Assembly: GCA_963820075.1 (NCBI GenBank)
Contig: CAWFYS010000006.1
Span: 682,001 to 746,000, forward strand
Source of the DNA: Kumtagia sp963820075
GTDB taxonomy: Bacteria; Pseudomonadota; Alphaproteobacteria; Rhizobiales; Rhizobiaceae
Direction: 5' to 3'
Length of the DNA stretch: 64,000 bases
The position numbers and the translations under genes were made by a program. Below are positions 18,220-27,759 of this stretch, piece after piece (within the stretch, counting starts at the first letter, position 1; each line of letters begins with the position of its first letter). Under the pieces are notes generated by a model. It saw only the letters and a program-made list of their open reading frames with translations, searched no databases and was not told where the DNA came from.

Positions 18220-18241
18220 CGAAACTCTGAAAGGAACTGCC

Positions 18242-18556
18242 ATGTATATCGCCATGAACCGCTTCAAGGTGCAGAAGGGCTCGGAGGAAGCCTTCGAGAA
18301 CATCTGGAAGGGCCGTGATTCGAGGCTGCCGGAAATGACGGGCTTCAAGGAATTCCACCTCCTGCGCGGAGCGGTCAACGAGGCCGAGGGCTATACACTG
18401 TTTGCGTCGCATACCGTCTGGGCGAGCCAGGACGACTTCGTTGCCTGGACGAAATCGGAAAACTTCCGCGCCGCCCACCGCAATGCCGGAGACAACAAGC
18501 CGCTCTATCTCGGCCATCCCCAGTTCGAGGGATTTTCCGTCGTGGAAGGCGCGTAG
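18242..18556 (+). CDS. hmuQ: Heme-degrading monooxygenase HmuQ (IsdG/ABM family)
   Basis: A 104-aa antibiotic-biosynthesis-monooxygenase-fold protein matching rhizobial HmuQ: MYIAMNRFKVQKGSEEAFE at the start, FHLLRGA, and ASHTVWASQDDFVAWTKSE with the expected Asn, Trp and His pocket residues, then AAHRNAG. These enzymes open heme to release iron in the cytoplasm, acting as dimers. It is last in the hmuR operon, with GGAAC upstream, and is intact even though the receptor and transporter genes are frameshifted. Confidence 0.9.
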   Translation: MYIAMNRFKVQKGSEEAFENIWKGRDSRLPEMTGFKEFHLLRGAVNEAEGYTLFASHTVWASQDDFVAWTKSENFRAAHRNAGDNKPLYLGHPQFEGFSVVEGA

Positions 18557-18584
18557 GCGCCTACGCAGCAGCCGAGAGGCTGCT
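18551..18584. terminator. Two tandem hairpins between convergent hmuQ and putA
   Basis: GCGTAGGCGCCTACGC (18551-18566) is a perfect 16-bp palindrome overlapping the hmuQ stop. It is followed at once by AGCAGCC-GAGA-GGCTGCT (18567-18584), which reaches the putA stop. No U-tract follows, so factor-independent termination is uncertain, but the position between two converging genes fits a two-way transcription barrier. Confidence 0.45.
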
Positions 18585-21500
18585 CACCCCGCCCCGGCAA
18601 GCAGGCTGGCATTGCCGCCGGCAGCGGTCGTATCGACGCAGACGGAACGTTCATGCGTATAGGCAGCGGGGTTGATGACCTCGCTGATCAACGGCACGAT
18701 CGGGCCCGATCTTTCCGCCAGAACCCGCCGGACGATGCGCACGGCTTCGGGCGTCCCTGAAAAGGCCACCGCGTCGACACTTAGCGCGCGCGATTCGACC
18801 GGATCCGGCCGCCCGTCGATCGCGGCGATCGGCAATCCCTTTCCAAGCAGCGGCTGAAGCGCGGCCGGCGCGCCCGGCGCCACCGCCAGCACGGCATTGC
18901 CGGCCGCCAGCGCCTGGACAGCTTGCGCCAGCAGCGTCTCGCCGTCGGGGCCGAGGCAGAGCACGCGCCCGCGCGGGTGAAGGGTCAGCGTGTTGGCCTC
19001 GCCGGTCGGACCGGGCAGATCGACCGGCCCGAAATCCGTCGCCGCCGCGGCCGAAATCGCATCCGCGCCCTTGCCCCGCAACAGCTTGCGCAGCACCGGA
19101 ACGCGGTCGGCACGGGTCGACCAGCCACCCTCGGCCGGGTTCGGCAAAGAATCGGCCAGTTCCGTCGCCGTCACCTTGTGACCGGCGGCGAGTTCGGTCC
19201 CCGCCTCGGCGGACCGGCGAAAGCGCCTCAGATAGTGCGGTCCGCCCGCCTTCGGGCCGGTACCCGACAGGCCTTCGCCACCGAATGGCTGCGAACCGAC
19301 CACCGCGCCGATCTGGTTGCGGTTGACGTAGATATTGCCGACCCTGACGCCGTCGACGATATGCTGCACCCGTGCCTCGATGCGGGTGTGCAGACCGAAG
19401 GTCAGGCCGTAGCCCTTACGGTTTATCGAGGAAATGACCTTGTCGATCTCGTCCGCGTCGAAGGTCGCGACATGCAGCACCGGACCAAAGATTTCCCTGC
19501 GAAGCTCCTCGATACCTGAAACCCGGAAAATGTGCGGGGCGACAAAGCGCCCCTCCGCCGGCGCCGGTAGCCTGGCGACCAGCCGGCCCTGCTGCTCCAT
19601 GTCGGCGCAATAGGCAAGGATCGATTGGCGCGCCTCGTCGTCGATTACCGGTCCGACATCGGTCGAAATGGCCCACGGATCGCCGACGACCAGCGTCTTC
19701 AGCGCCCCTTCGAGCATTTCCAGAACCTTCTTCTCCACGTCCTTCTGCACATAGAGCATGCGCAACGCCGAGCAGCGCTGGCCGGCGCTCTGGAAGGCGG
19801 AGGCGAGAATGTCGCGCACCGCCTGTTCCGGCAGCGCCGTCGAATTCGACGATCATGGCGTTCAGGCCGCCGGTCTCGGCGATCAGCATGGCGTCAGCCG
19901 CCGCCGTCGCGGCCAGTTGCCGCTCGATCAGCTTGGCCACCTCGGTCGAACCCGTGAAGCAGACGCCGGCAATGCGCGGATCGGCGGTCAGCGGCGCGCC
20001 GACCGACGGCCCGTCGCCCGGCAACAGGTGAAGCACACCGGCCGGCACGCCGGCGCCATGCATGAGTTCCACCGCGCGGGCAGCGATCAGCGGCGTCTGC
20101 TCGGCCGGTTTCGCGACCACCGCATTGCCGGTGGCGAGGGCGGCCGCGACCTGGCCGGTAAAGATCGCCAGCGGAAAATTCCACGGCGAGATGCAGGCGA
20201 TCACTCCCCTCGCCTCGGTGCCGGGTTCCACCTTCGCTGCTTCGGCGGCGTAGTAGCGCAGGAAATCGACCGCCTCGCGAAGCTCGGCGACGCCGTCGGC
20301 CAGTGTCTTGCCCGCTTCCCGGGTGCAAAGTGCAAAAAGCTCGACCGCATTCGCCTCGTAGAGGTCGGCGGCCCGCCGCAGAATATCCGCCCGTTCGGCG
20401 ACAGCGCGGGCCGCCCACATCGGCTGGGCTTCAGCCGCGGCGCGAACGGAGGCCGCGACCTCGGCGGCATTGGCCTCGTTCACCGTGCCGACAATATCGG
20501 CCGGTCTTGCCGGATTGACGACCGCACGACCGAAAGTGCCACCGGCGGCAGTCCAACGCTCCGGCCCGGCAAAGGCAGCCCGCGCCTCGACTATTCCGGC
20601 AAGCATGACCGGATCGGTAATGTCATAGCCTTGCGAATTGCGCCGTGCGCCGCCGAAGATCGCGACAGGCCTGGCGATGGCCGGATTGGCGGCCGCCCCC
20701 TGTTTTTCCACCGCGCCGAACGGATCGCGTGCGATCTCCTCCGGCGCCACGTCCTCGTCGGTCAGTTGATGCACAAAGGAGGAATTGGCGCCGTTTTCAA
20801 GGAGGCGCCGCACCAGATAGGCAAGCAGATCGGAATGCGCGCCGACCGGCGCATAGATGCGGCAGCGCGTTCCTTCCGCTCTGCGCACCGTCTCGTGCAA
20901 AGCCTCGCCCATTCCGTGCAGGCGCTGCAACTCGAAGGAGTCCCGGTCGGGCGCCATGCGCAGGATCGCCGCGACCGTGTGGGCGTTGTGGGTGGCGAAT
21001 TGCGGATAGATGCGGTCGGTCATCGACAGCAATTTTCGCGCGCAGGCTATGTAGGAAACGTCGGTATTCACCTTGCGCGTAAAGACCGGATAGCCGGAAA
21101 GGCCGAGCGCCTGCGCCCGCTTGATCTCGGTATCCCAGTAGGCGCCCTTGACCAGCCGCACCATTATCGTGCGGTCGAGCCTGGCCGCGAGCCTGTACAG
21201 CCAGTCGATCACGAAGGCGGCGCGGGGACCGTAGGCTTGCACCACCACGCCGAAGCCGTTCCACTCCGCCAGCCGCGGATCGGCCAGAACGCGCTCGATG
21301 ACGTCCATCGAAAGGTCGAGCCGGTCGGCCTCCTCCGCGTCGATGTTCAATCCCATGCGGGCATGCCTCGCAGCCAGCGCCAGGGACAGGAGCCGCTCGC
21401 TCATCACCGGCAGCATCGCCTCGCGCTGCGCCATTTCATAGCGCGGATGCAGCGCGGAAAGTTTCACCGAAATACCGGGATTGGTGCGGATATCGGGACC

Positions 21501-22181
21501 GTCGGTGCCGCTGTTGAGCGAGGAGATGGCATCGGAATAGGCGCGCAGGTAGCGCAAGGCGTCCGCGTCGGTCCGCGCGGCCTCGCCCAGCATGTCGTAG
21601 GAATAGAGATAACCCTTCTCCAGCATCTCGCCGCCGCGGCGCACCGCTTCGTCGATGGTGCGTCCGAGCACGAACTGCTCGCCCATCTCGCGCATGGCGG
21701 CGGATACCGCGCGGCGGATCACCGGCTCGCCAAGCCGGCGCACCATCGAGCGCAGCGTGCCGGCGATGCCCACATCGCTATCGTCGAGCACACGGCCGGT
21801 CAGCATGAGCGCCCAGGTCGAGGCGTTGACGAAGATGGAACTGGACTCGCCGGAATGCGCCGACCAGTCGTGCGGCGCGATCTTGTCCTGGATCAGATCG
21901 TCCATGGTCTGCGTGTCGGGCACGCGCAGCAGCGCCTCGGCAAGGCACATCAGCGCCACGCCTTCCTTGGTCGACAAGCCGTAAGCCGAGAGGAATACCT
22001 CCATCAGCTTGTGATCGGACGAGCTGCGCACCGCGCGGACCAGTTCCGCCGCCCGCGCGGAGATCGCCTTGCATTGCTCGGGAGACAGGTCGGCAAGCTT
22101 GACCAATCGGGCCAGCGCTTCGTCCTCGTTAGGCAGATAGTTTTCGCGGATGCGGCTGCGGAGCAAGTCAGGCGCGGTCAT
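18584..22181 (-). pseudogene. putA: PutA bifunctional proline dehydrogenase / P5C dehydrogenase, one apparent frameshift
   Basis: Trifunctional-length PutA-type enzyme (about 1198 aa) oxidising proline to glutamate: an N-terminal arch, a FAD proline dehydrogenase barrel (RLVKGAYWD and RIYAPVGAHSDLLAYLVRR), then an aldehyde dehydrogenase with ISPWNFPLAIF and catalytic Cys in SAGQRCSALR. The typical N-terminal ribbon-helix-helix is absent, so it should not be a DNA-binding repressor. One extra A near 19843 (GTCGAATTCGACG) breaks the frame between MIV and the expected DSTALPEQAVRDIL; without it the ORF is 1199 codons. A start at 22229 (GTG) is also possible. Associates with the inner membrane when active. 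Confidence 0.85.
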
Positions 22182-22496
22182 GACGATCCCGTTGGTATGT
22201 GTGGCAAGCTCGGAGGTATGGCCCGACACCTATCATGCACCGCTTTTCCAAGGGGACCAAATATCTGGCAAGTGTGATCCAAACGACCCATGCCTCACGG
22301 CCAGATCGAACGTTTCGGGCAATCCAAGCCATGCGCCGATCTCGTTCCCAGGTCCTCCGGACTGTGCCGGCCAAGACGAGGAGCCGACGATTTGAGGTTT
22401 CCGGTGCCCATCCGACACCAATATGAAGGCCAGATGGAGCTTTTGGCTCTTCTCTGTTAGTCTCTCTTCGAACAGTCGAAGAATTCCGCCAGTGAC
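22182..22496. other. Intergenic region putA / YkgJ-like gene
   Basis: A 315-bp divergent intergenic region. I see no gene, repeat or clear operator in it. Short open frames on both strands have no conserved sequence. It must hold the putA promoter; no adjacent putR/Lrp-type regulator gene is present. Confidence 0.5.
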
Positions 22497-23042
22497 ATGA
22501 GAAGCAATTTCACGCCAGGGATAAGATCACCAGGTCGGGTTTGCGGCTCATGTACGATGTGCTGCAAGCTTCCTCGCATTCCGGAGTTGGACAAGCCTGC
22601 GGGGGTGTGGTGCCAACATTGCACTCCCGGCGTCGGCTGCAACGCATACGAATCCCGACCTCGGACTTGCCGGGATTTCTTCTGCCAGTGGATCGAGAGC
22701 TCCGCCATTCCCGACTATTGGAAGCCTGAGCAGTCGAAAATCATCCTCACGACGTTCCCTCAGACCGGCTTCTTGTACGCCCAGGTCGATCCGGCGCGAG
22801 CAGATGCCTGGAAGGCGCCCAAGCTTTTTGCTGATTTGAAGCGGTGGTCCGCGGAGCTTCTGAAGACACGACGACACGTGATCGTGTTCGTTCAGGATGA
22901 AGCTACGCTCATCATGCCGGACCAGGCGGTTGCAATGGGCAGAATGTCCCCAGGCGGAGGATTTGCCGTGAGGACATCATATAGTGACGGCAAACCAGTC
23001 TATACCGTGGATCGCGTTCCAGCGAGACCGACACCGACCTGA
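22497..23042 (+). CDS. YkgJ-family Cys-cluster protein
   Basis: A 181-aa protein of the YkgJ zinc/iron-chelating family. Nine cysteines lie in the first 63 residues: C16, C19, C22, C23, C39, C42, C48, C58 and C63, in CGSCTMCCK, WCQHCTPGVGC and RPRTCRDFFCQW, which is the family pattern for metal or Fe-S binding. The C-terminal two-thirds is beta-rich with no known motif. The ATG at 22497 follows a poor ribosome site. It stands alone between putA (divergent) and the di-heme peroxidase (convergent). The role of this family is poorly known. Confidence 0.75.
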   Translation: MRSNFTPGIRSPGRVCGSCTMCCKLPRIPELDKPAGVWCQHCTPGVGCNAYESRPRTCRDFFCQWIESSAIPDYWKPEQSKIILTTFPQTGFLYAQVDPARADAWKAPKLFADLKRWSAELLKTRRHVIVFVQDEATLIMPDQAVAMGRMSPGGGFAVRTSYSDGKPVYTVDRVPARPTPT

Positions 23043-23170
23043 TCAACTCGTCCCGAGGGCGCCCCCCGGCAAGTTGAGCTTATCGGTTCACGCGGACGCG
23101 TGGCCAGGGCTTGGCGGCAAGCAAGTGCCAGCCGTTGAGCTGGCGCATGGATATTCGGAACCGGAACATT

Positions 23171-24385
23171 CTACCGGTCGTCTTGCAGGGTCCCCAAAAA
23201 GGCCACGAGCGCGGCGCGCTCGCGGTCGGAAAGCTGCAGGGGCTTGGCTTCCGAATGGCCATCGGCCGGCTGCGGCGCGCGGACATAGTGGTCGACGACT
23301 TCCTCCAGCGACCTGAACTGTCCGGCATGCATGTAGGGCGCGCGCGCGGCGGCCCCGCGCAACGACGGCGTCTTGAAGGCGCGTCTCAATTCGGGCCCCT
23401 CGCGCACGATATGGCGCAGTTCTCCGCATGCGCTGTCCGGGCCGTCACGAAACCGGCCGAAGCAATTGAACGGATCGGCCAGCACTTCGGCCACGGCGGC
23501 CTCGCGGCCGAGATCGGGCGGCTTGCCTGCCGCGGGCGGCACGCCGGTGTTATGGAAGAAATCGTCGGTGAAGCGCGGTCCGTTGTGGCAGGTCGCGCAC
23601 CGTGCCTTGCCCATGAAGAGCCGCAGGCCCAGTACCTCCTCATCGGTCAGGGCCGCGTCGCCTTGCGGTTCGCGGCCGGCGGCCAGCGCGTCGGCGAAGC
23701 GGTCGAAGCGCGTCGGCTCGTGGAGGATCGTGCGTGCGAACGCCGCCAGCGCCTTGCCGATATTGGCGAATACCGTGTCTACCCCCTGACGCTGGGCCTC
23801 GGTCATTGCGGCCCATGCCGCGCGCTCGGCCGGACTGCCGAACGGCCCGGCGGAGGCGGGCAGGCCGGCGAGTTCCGGAAGCGGCCCGAAAATGCGCTCG
23901 TAGCGGGCCCTGAATTCACTTTCCATCAAATGGGCATAGCGCGTCCGGGTGCCTGCGTGCTCGTCGAGGTTTTCCAGCGGCACCAGCGCCTGCGCCCAGA
24001 GACTGTCGCGCCGCCCGTCCCAGAAGAACCACGGACTGTGCGCGACGCCGGCGAGCGGCATCGTGCGCCGGTTCGTCTCGCCGACCGCAACGCCGAAGGG
24101 CCGGTCGTCCTGGAACTGCCGGTCGATCATGTGGCAGGTCGAGCAGGCGACGTCGCCGTCGCGGCTCAATCGCTGCTCGAAGAACAGCGTCGCGCCGAAG
24201 GCGGCTGGTCCAGGCTGATCGGCGAAGCGGTTGGTCGGATCGGCGGGCAGCGGCTTCAGCGCCGACAGCGACAGCGAAGCCACCGTCGCCTTCTCGGCCT
24301 CCGAGAAATCGCCGCCGCACCCGGTCAGGCCGGCGGCAAAACAAAGCCCCGCAACAAGTGAACGAAATCGATGCGTTACGGGCAT
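23171..24385 (-). CDS. Di-heme cytochrome c peroxidase-family lipoprotein
   Basis: A 404-aa periplasmic di-heme protein of the CcpA/MauG/MbnH superfamily. The N-terminus looks like a lipoprotein signal (AGLCFAAGLTGCGG, Cys near residue 22). Two c-type heme sites are visible: CSTCH (about residue 88) and CATCH (about 245). WFFWDGRRDSLWAQAL and TPSLRGAAARAPYMHAGQF are family motifs. It could reduce peroxide or oxidise a protein partner. The ATG at 24383-24385 is 2 bp from the stop of the FixH-like gene, so the two are translationally linked. The open frame continues upstream to 24865 only because of the overlapping gene. Confidence 0.82.
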   Translation of the reverse strand: MPVTHRFRSLVAGLCFAAGLTGCGGDFSEAEKATVASLSLSALKPLPADPTNRFADQPGPAAFGATLFFEQRLSRDGDVACSTCHMIDRQFQDDRPFGVAVGETNRRTMPLAGVAHSPWFFWDGRRDSLWAQALVPLENLDEHAGTRTRYAHLMESEFRARYERIFGPLPELAGLPASAGPFGSPAERAAWAAMTEAQRQGVDTVFANIGKALAAFARTILHEPTRFDRFADALAAGREPQGDAALTDEEVLGLRLFMGKARCATCHNGPRFTDDFFHNTGVPPAAGKPPDLGREAAVAEVLADPFNCFGRFRDGPDSACGELRHIVREGPELRRAFKTPSLRGAAARAPYMHAGQFRSLEEVVDHYVRAPQPADGHSEAKPLQLSDRERAALVAFLGTLQDDR

Positions 24386-24387
24386 TG

Positions 24388-24804
24388 CTACAACAGAATG
24401 TTGAAGGCCGCCTGGTCCGTGCCCTCGGCGGTGGTTATCTCGAAGCGCAGCACCCAGCGGCCGGGCATCGAGAACTTTACCCCATCCACCCTGTAGCGGC
24501 CATCGCCCAGGCCGCCGGAAACTTCCGGACGAGTGGGCAGGCCGTGGTCGTGATCCGGCATTCCGCCATCGACCCCCAATCTGGCCTCGCGGACCGGCCT
24601 GCCGTCCGGATAGCGTATTTCGATCGTCCAGGTTGAAAGCGGGCCGACCGTCGGTTCGCCGCCCTGCGGTGCAAGAGTAGCCACGAACATGCGATTCTCG
24701 GTGGGCTTGGTGCGCGCGAGGTCCGGGCCGACCTTCGTCGGCGCCGTCAGGTACACGACGCCAAGCGCCGCCAGCGCTAAGCAGGTTCCGGAAAAGTGTG
24801 TCAC
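24388..24804 (-). CDS. FixH/YtkA-like membrane-anchored protein; N-terminus derived from a repeat
   Basis: A 138-aa protein with one N-terminal membrane helix (about residues 7-20, CLALAALGVVYLTA) and a periplasmic FixH/YtkA-like beta domain containing GGMPDHDHGLPTRPEV, a His/Asp-rich patch that could bind metal. It is coupled (2 bp) to the di-heme gene. The first residues (to TCL) are encoded by the repeat at 24777-24875, which provides GTG starts at 24804 and, further out, 24861. I use 24804 because it places the helix near the N-terminus. The original start was probably lost when the repeat entered. Confidence 0.65.
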   Translation of the reverse strand: MTHFSGTCLALAALGVVYLTAPTKVGPDLARTKPTENRMFVATLAPQGGEPTVGPLSTWTIEIRYPDGRPVREARLGVDGGMPDHDHGLPTRPEVSGGLGDGRYRVDGVKFSMPGRWVLRFEITTAEGTDQAAFNILL

Positions 24805-24875
24805 GGTTTTCCGACAGAAACCTGCGCCAAAACAAGAGGCGAAGCGGTGAGGCGAAGCCACGCAAGTCTGCTTAG
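24777..24875 (-). repeat. CTAAGCAG palindromic element, copy 4
   Basis: Reverse-orientation copy from CTAAGCAGGTTCCGG to CAAGTCTGCTTAG, with perfect 8-bp ends. It lies in the region between the FixH-like gene and the divergent KDG kinase, and its sequence is read in frame into the FixH-like protein (tgc tta gcg at the junction). Confidence 0.85.
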
Positions 24876-25048
24876 GATTGCGAACGAGATCACGCGAAGT
24901 AGGGTCGACAGGCTCTTATGCATTTCCTCGCCAGCATTGATTCGGCGCAATCTAATCGGCGGCCCGGCGATCGAAAAGCCATCCGCTGCTTGTGGAATAT
25001 GAACGCGGGTGGCAAAACGCCCCTAATAAGTTTGACGTGGAGTTGGCT

Positions 25049-25972
25049 ATGGCGCGCGCGGTGGCGGCTATTGGCGAATGCATGCTGGAACTCTCCGGCC
25101 AGAGCGGGCCGATATGGCGCATGGGCTACGCCGGCGACACGTTCAACACGCTGTGGGCCGTTCGCGCCCTTACCGGGTCGGAGCGGCAGGTGGACTACGT
25201 CTCGGCGTTCGGCGACGATCCCTTTTCCACTGGCCAGATCGCCTTCTTCAAGGAACACGGCATCGGTATCGCTCACAGCCCGGTGATCGATGGCGCCCGC
25301 CCCGGCCTCTACGCCATCACGCTGACCGGCGCCGAGCGGTCCTTCACATACTGGCGCGCCGACGCGGCCGCGCGACAGCTTGCGCGCGACCCGGCCGAAT
25401 TGGCGAAAAGCCTTGAAAACCGCGAACTTCTTTATTTTTCCGGCATCACTTTGGCAATTCTGGAACCGGCGGCGCGCACGGCATTGCTCAAGGCGGTGGC
25501 CGAGGCGCGCGCGCATGGAACGCACATCGCCTTCGATCCCAACTATCGCCCTCGCCTATGGCCGGATGCGGCGACGGCAATGGCGGCCATTAGCGAAGCG
25601 CTGGCGACGGTCGACATCGCGCTGCCGACCTTTCCGGACGAGCAGGCGCTTTTCGGCGACAGGACGCCGGAGGACACGGCGGCGCGCATCGAGCATGCCG
25701 GTGTCGGCGAGATCGTGGTGAAGAACGGCGAAGCGCCCGCGCTGATCGCCCATTACGGCGACCGCAAGGCATCGCCGGCGGCCCATGTCGCGACGCCGGT
25801 TGACACGACCGGCGCCGGCGACAGCTTCAACGGCGCCTACCTCGCGGCCCGGCTTGCCGGGGACGCGCCGGAAGATGCCGCGCGCCGCGCCCACCGCGTC
25901 GCCGCCGCCGTCATTCAGGTGCGCGGCGCGCTGGCGCCGTTCGAACTCCTGCAGGTCGCGTTCAAGGCCTGA
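25049..25972 (+). CDS. kdgK: 2-keto-3-deoxygluconate kinase (PfkB family)
   Basis: A 307-aa sugar kinase of the PfkB/ribokinase family, closest to KDG kinases: AAIGECMLELS at the start, then ARPGLYAITL and YWRADAAARQLA, and the PfkB signature DTTGAGDSFNGAYLAARL, with the catalytic Asp in GAGD. It phosphorylates 2-keto-3-deoxygluconate with ATP, feeding the Entner-Doudoroff or pectin/uronate pathway. I use the ATG at 25049, with GGAG about 7 bases upstream. No sugar-acid genes lie next to it, so substrate assignment rests on family resemblance. Confidence 0.8.
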   Translation: MARAVAAIGECMLELSGQSGPIWRMGYAGDTFNTLWAVRALTGSERQVDYVSAFGDDPFSTGQIAFFKEHGIGIAHSPVIDGARPGLYAITLTGAERSFTYWRADAAARQLARDPAELAKSLENRELLYFSGITLAILEPAARTALLKAVAEARAHGTHIAFDPNYRPRLWPDAATAMAAISEALATVDIALPTFPDEQALFGDRTPEDTAARIEHAGVGEIVVKNGEAPALIAHYGDRKASPAAHVATPVDTTGAGDSFNGAYLAARLAGDAPEDAARRAHRVAAAVIQVRGALAPFELLQVAFKA

Positions 25973-26336
25973 CGGCGAACGCGATCGGAAATTATCGCCC
26001 TATTGCCTCACTGCCGGTCGATGCCTTGCGCTGCCGGCGCGAACCGCATAGACCTGCGCAGCATCGCGCGCGATGTGCTCAGTTGGTGAGTGCTTCGTTC
26101 TGCGGTTAAAGTCCGTGATTGCCAACCCCGATTATCGTTTAACTTCAATGGCTTTCCACAAGATACGAAGTAGCTGCCCGGTTCCGCGGTCCCCTATGGG
26201 GCTTCTTGCGGCAACCACCTGACCAGGAATTGGCAGGTCGTTTCATCTTTTTGTTTTCACATCGCTTTTGGTTAATGCAGGACCACCCTTCGGGTGCGAT
26301 CCCCAAGGCACCGGCGATGTTTGTGGAGCAGCCGAA
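25973..26336. other. Intergenic region kdgK / rtcB
   Basis: 364 bp with lower GC than its surroundings. I see no gene. A small stable hairpin (CACCC-TTC-GGGTG, about 26284-26296) lies 40 bp before the rtcB start and may be part of its leader. I looked for a sigma-54 site of the kind known for E. coli rtcBA and saw none. Confidence 0.5.
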
Positions 26337-27662
26337 ATGCGCAAGCCAGACCATCTGGACGTCCGCGCGCGTGAGCTATGCGTCGCAGCCGGTATCGACC
26401 CCGAAAGCCGTGTCGGAGAAGGGCGGGGCATGCCGGCCTGGTGCACCTTCAGGGATGCCGCGCGGCGTGAGCAGATGCTCAAGGATGCGTCCGAGGCGGA
26501 ATTGTCGATGCAGGCGCCGGAATATCGAAACCCGCCCCTGAAAATCTTCGGAAAACACAATGAAGGCACGCTGGCGCAAATGCAAAACTGCATGAGCGTC
26601 GGCAACGTCGTGGCCGGTGCGATCTGCGCGGACGGCCATCTTGGCTATGCCCAGCCTGTCGGCGGCGTCATCGCCTATGAGGGACAGATCAGCATTTCCG
26701 GCGTCGGCTTCGACATCGGCTGCGGGAATATGGCGATCCGCCTGGATACGCCGTTCGCCGCCGTTCAGGATAGCGTCGCGACAATCATCAAGGACGTTGC
26801 CCGCACGATCTCGTTCGGCATCGGCCGGACCAATGACGAGCGGGTCGAGCACGCACTGTTCGATGACGCCGACGCCTGGCGGATATCAGACCGCGAAGAC
26901 TACCGCGGCAAGGCGGCGGCTCAATTGGGTACGGTTGGCTCCGGAAATCACTACGTCGATCTGATGCGCGATGAGCACGGCTTCGTCTGGATCGGCGTCC
27001 ATTTCGGCTCGCGGGGGCTCGGCCACTCGAGCGCGACCAAATATCTGAAGGCGGCAGGCGGCAAGGACGGCATGAACGTGCCACCCGCCGTCATCGACGA
27101 GGACAGCGAAATCGGACAACGTTATGTCGCGGCTATGGAACTGGCCGGCAGGTATGCCTATGCGGGCCGCGAGTGGGTCTGCGAGCGCGTTCGCAGGATC
27201 ATCGGCGGCAACGAAACGGATCGCGTCCACAACCACCACAACTACGCCTGGAAAGAACGCCATGGCGATCGCGAACTGTGGGTGGTTCGCAAGGGCGCGA
27301 CGCCGGCTTTTCCGGGCCAGCGCGGCTTTGTCGGCGGATCGATGGGCGACGACGCGGTTATCGTCGAAGGCGTCGACGGTCACGAGGCGCATTCGTCGCT
27401 GTACTCGACCGTCCACGGAGCCGGCCGTCTGTTTGGCCGCAACGAGGCCAAGCGCCGTTTCCGGCGCGAGGAAATGGAACGTTGGCTACATGAACGCGGC
27501 GTCGTGCTGATCGGCGGCGATCTCGACGAAAGCCCGATGGCCTATAGGCGGCTGCCGGAAGTGCTGTCGCATCACTCTGGATCGACCAGGGTGCTTCACA
27601 CGCTGCGTCCTTTTGCCGTTGCGATGGCCGGCGCGAACGAATTCGACCCGTTCAAGGACTGA
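26337..27662 (+). CDS. rtcB: RtcB-family RNA-splicing ligase
   Basis: A 441-aa RtcB ligase, which joins RNA 2',3'-cyclic phosphate or 3'-phosphate ends to 5'-OH ends using Mn2+ and GTP through a His-GMP intermediate. Motifs: DGHLGYAQPVGGV, GVGFDIGCGNM (metal Cys), GTVGSGNHYVDL, HFGSRGLGH, NHHNYAW and STVHGAGRLFGRNEA, whose His in HGAGR is the expected guanylylation site. The ATG at 26337 is preceded by GGAG; upstream in-frame sequence (to 26268) is not conserved. No rtcA, rtcR or archease lies nearby. Function may be RNA repair after damage. Confidence 0.9.
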   Translation: MRKPDHLDVRARELCVAAGIDPESRVGEGRGMPAWCTFRDAARREQMLKDASEAELSMQAPEYRNPPLKIFGKHNEGTLAQMQNCMSVGNVVAGAICADGHLGYAQPVGGVIAYEGQISISGVGFDIGCGNMAIRLDTPFAAVQDSVATIIKDVARTISFGIGRTNDERVEHALFDDADAWRISDREDYRGKAAAQLGTVGSGNHYVDLMRDEHGFVWIGVHFGSRGLGHSSATKYLKAAGGKDGMNVPPAVIDEDSEIGQRYVAAMELAGRYAYAGREWVCERVRRIIGGNETDRVHNHHNYAWKERHGDRELWVVRKGATPAFPGQRGFVGGSMGDDAVIVEGVDGHEAHSSLYSTVHGAGRLFGRNEAKRRFRREEMERWLHERGVVLIGGDLDESPMAYRRLPEVLSHHSGSTRVLHTLRPFAVAMAGANEFDPFKD

Positions 27663-27759
27663 CGCATGGTGTCGAGACGTTGAACCTGGCGCTCGGCAAA
27701 AGCCCCGCGCAAACAATGGGAAGCCCGGTCAGCGCGGACGTTTTGCTTTTTCAACGGGA

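Noticed and set aside
19758..22277. 839-codon plus-strand frame opposite putA
   Set aside because: Antisense shadow; the minus strand carries the recognisable PutA catalytic motifs.
25973..26336. Sigma-54 promoter of the rtcB type
   Set aside because: No GG-N10-GC element with matching flanks was found upstream of rtcB.
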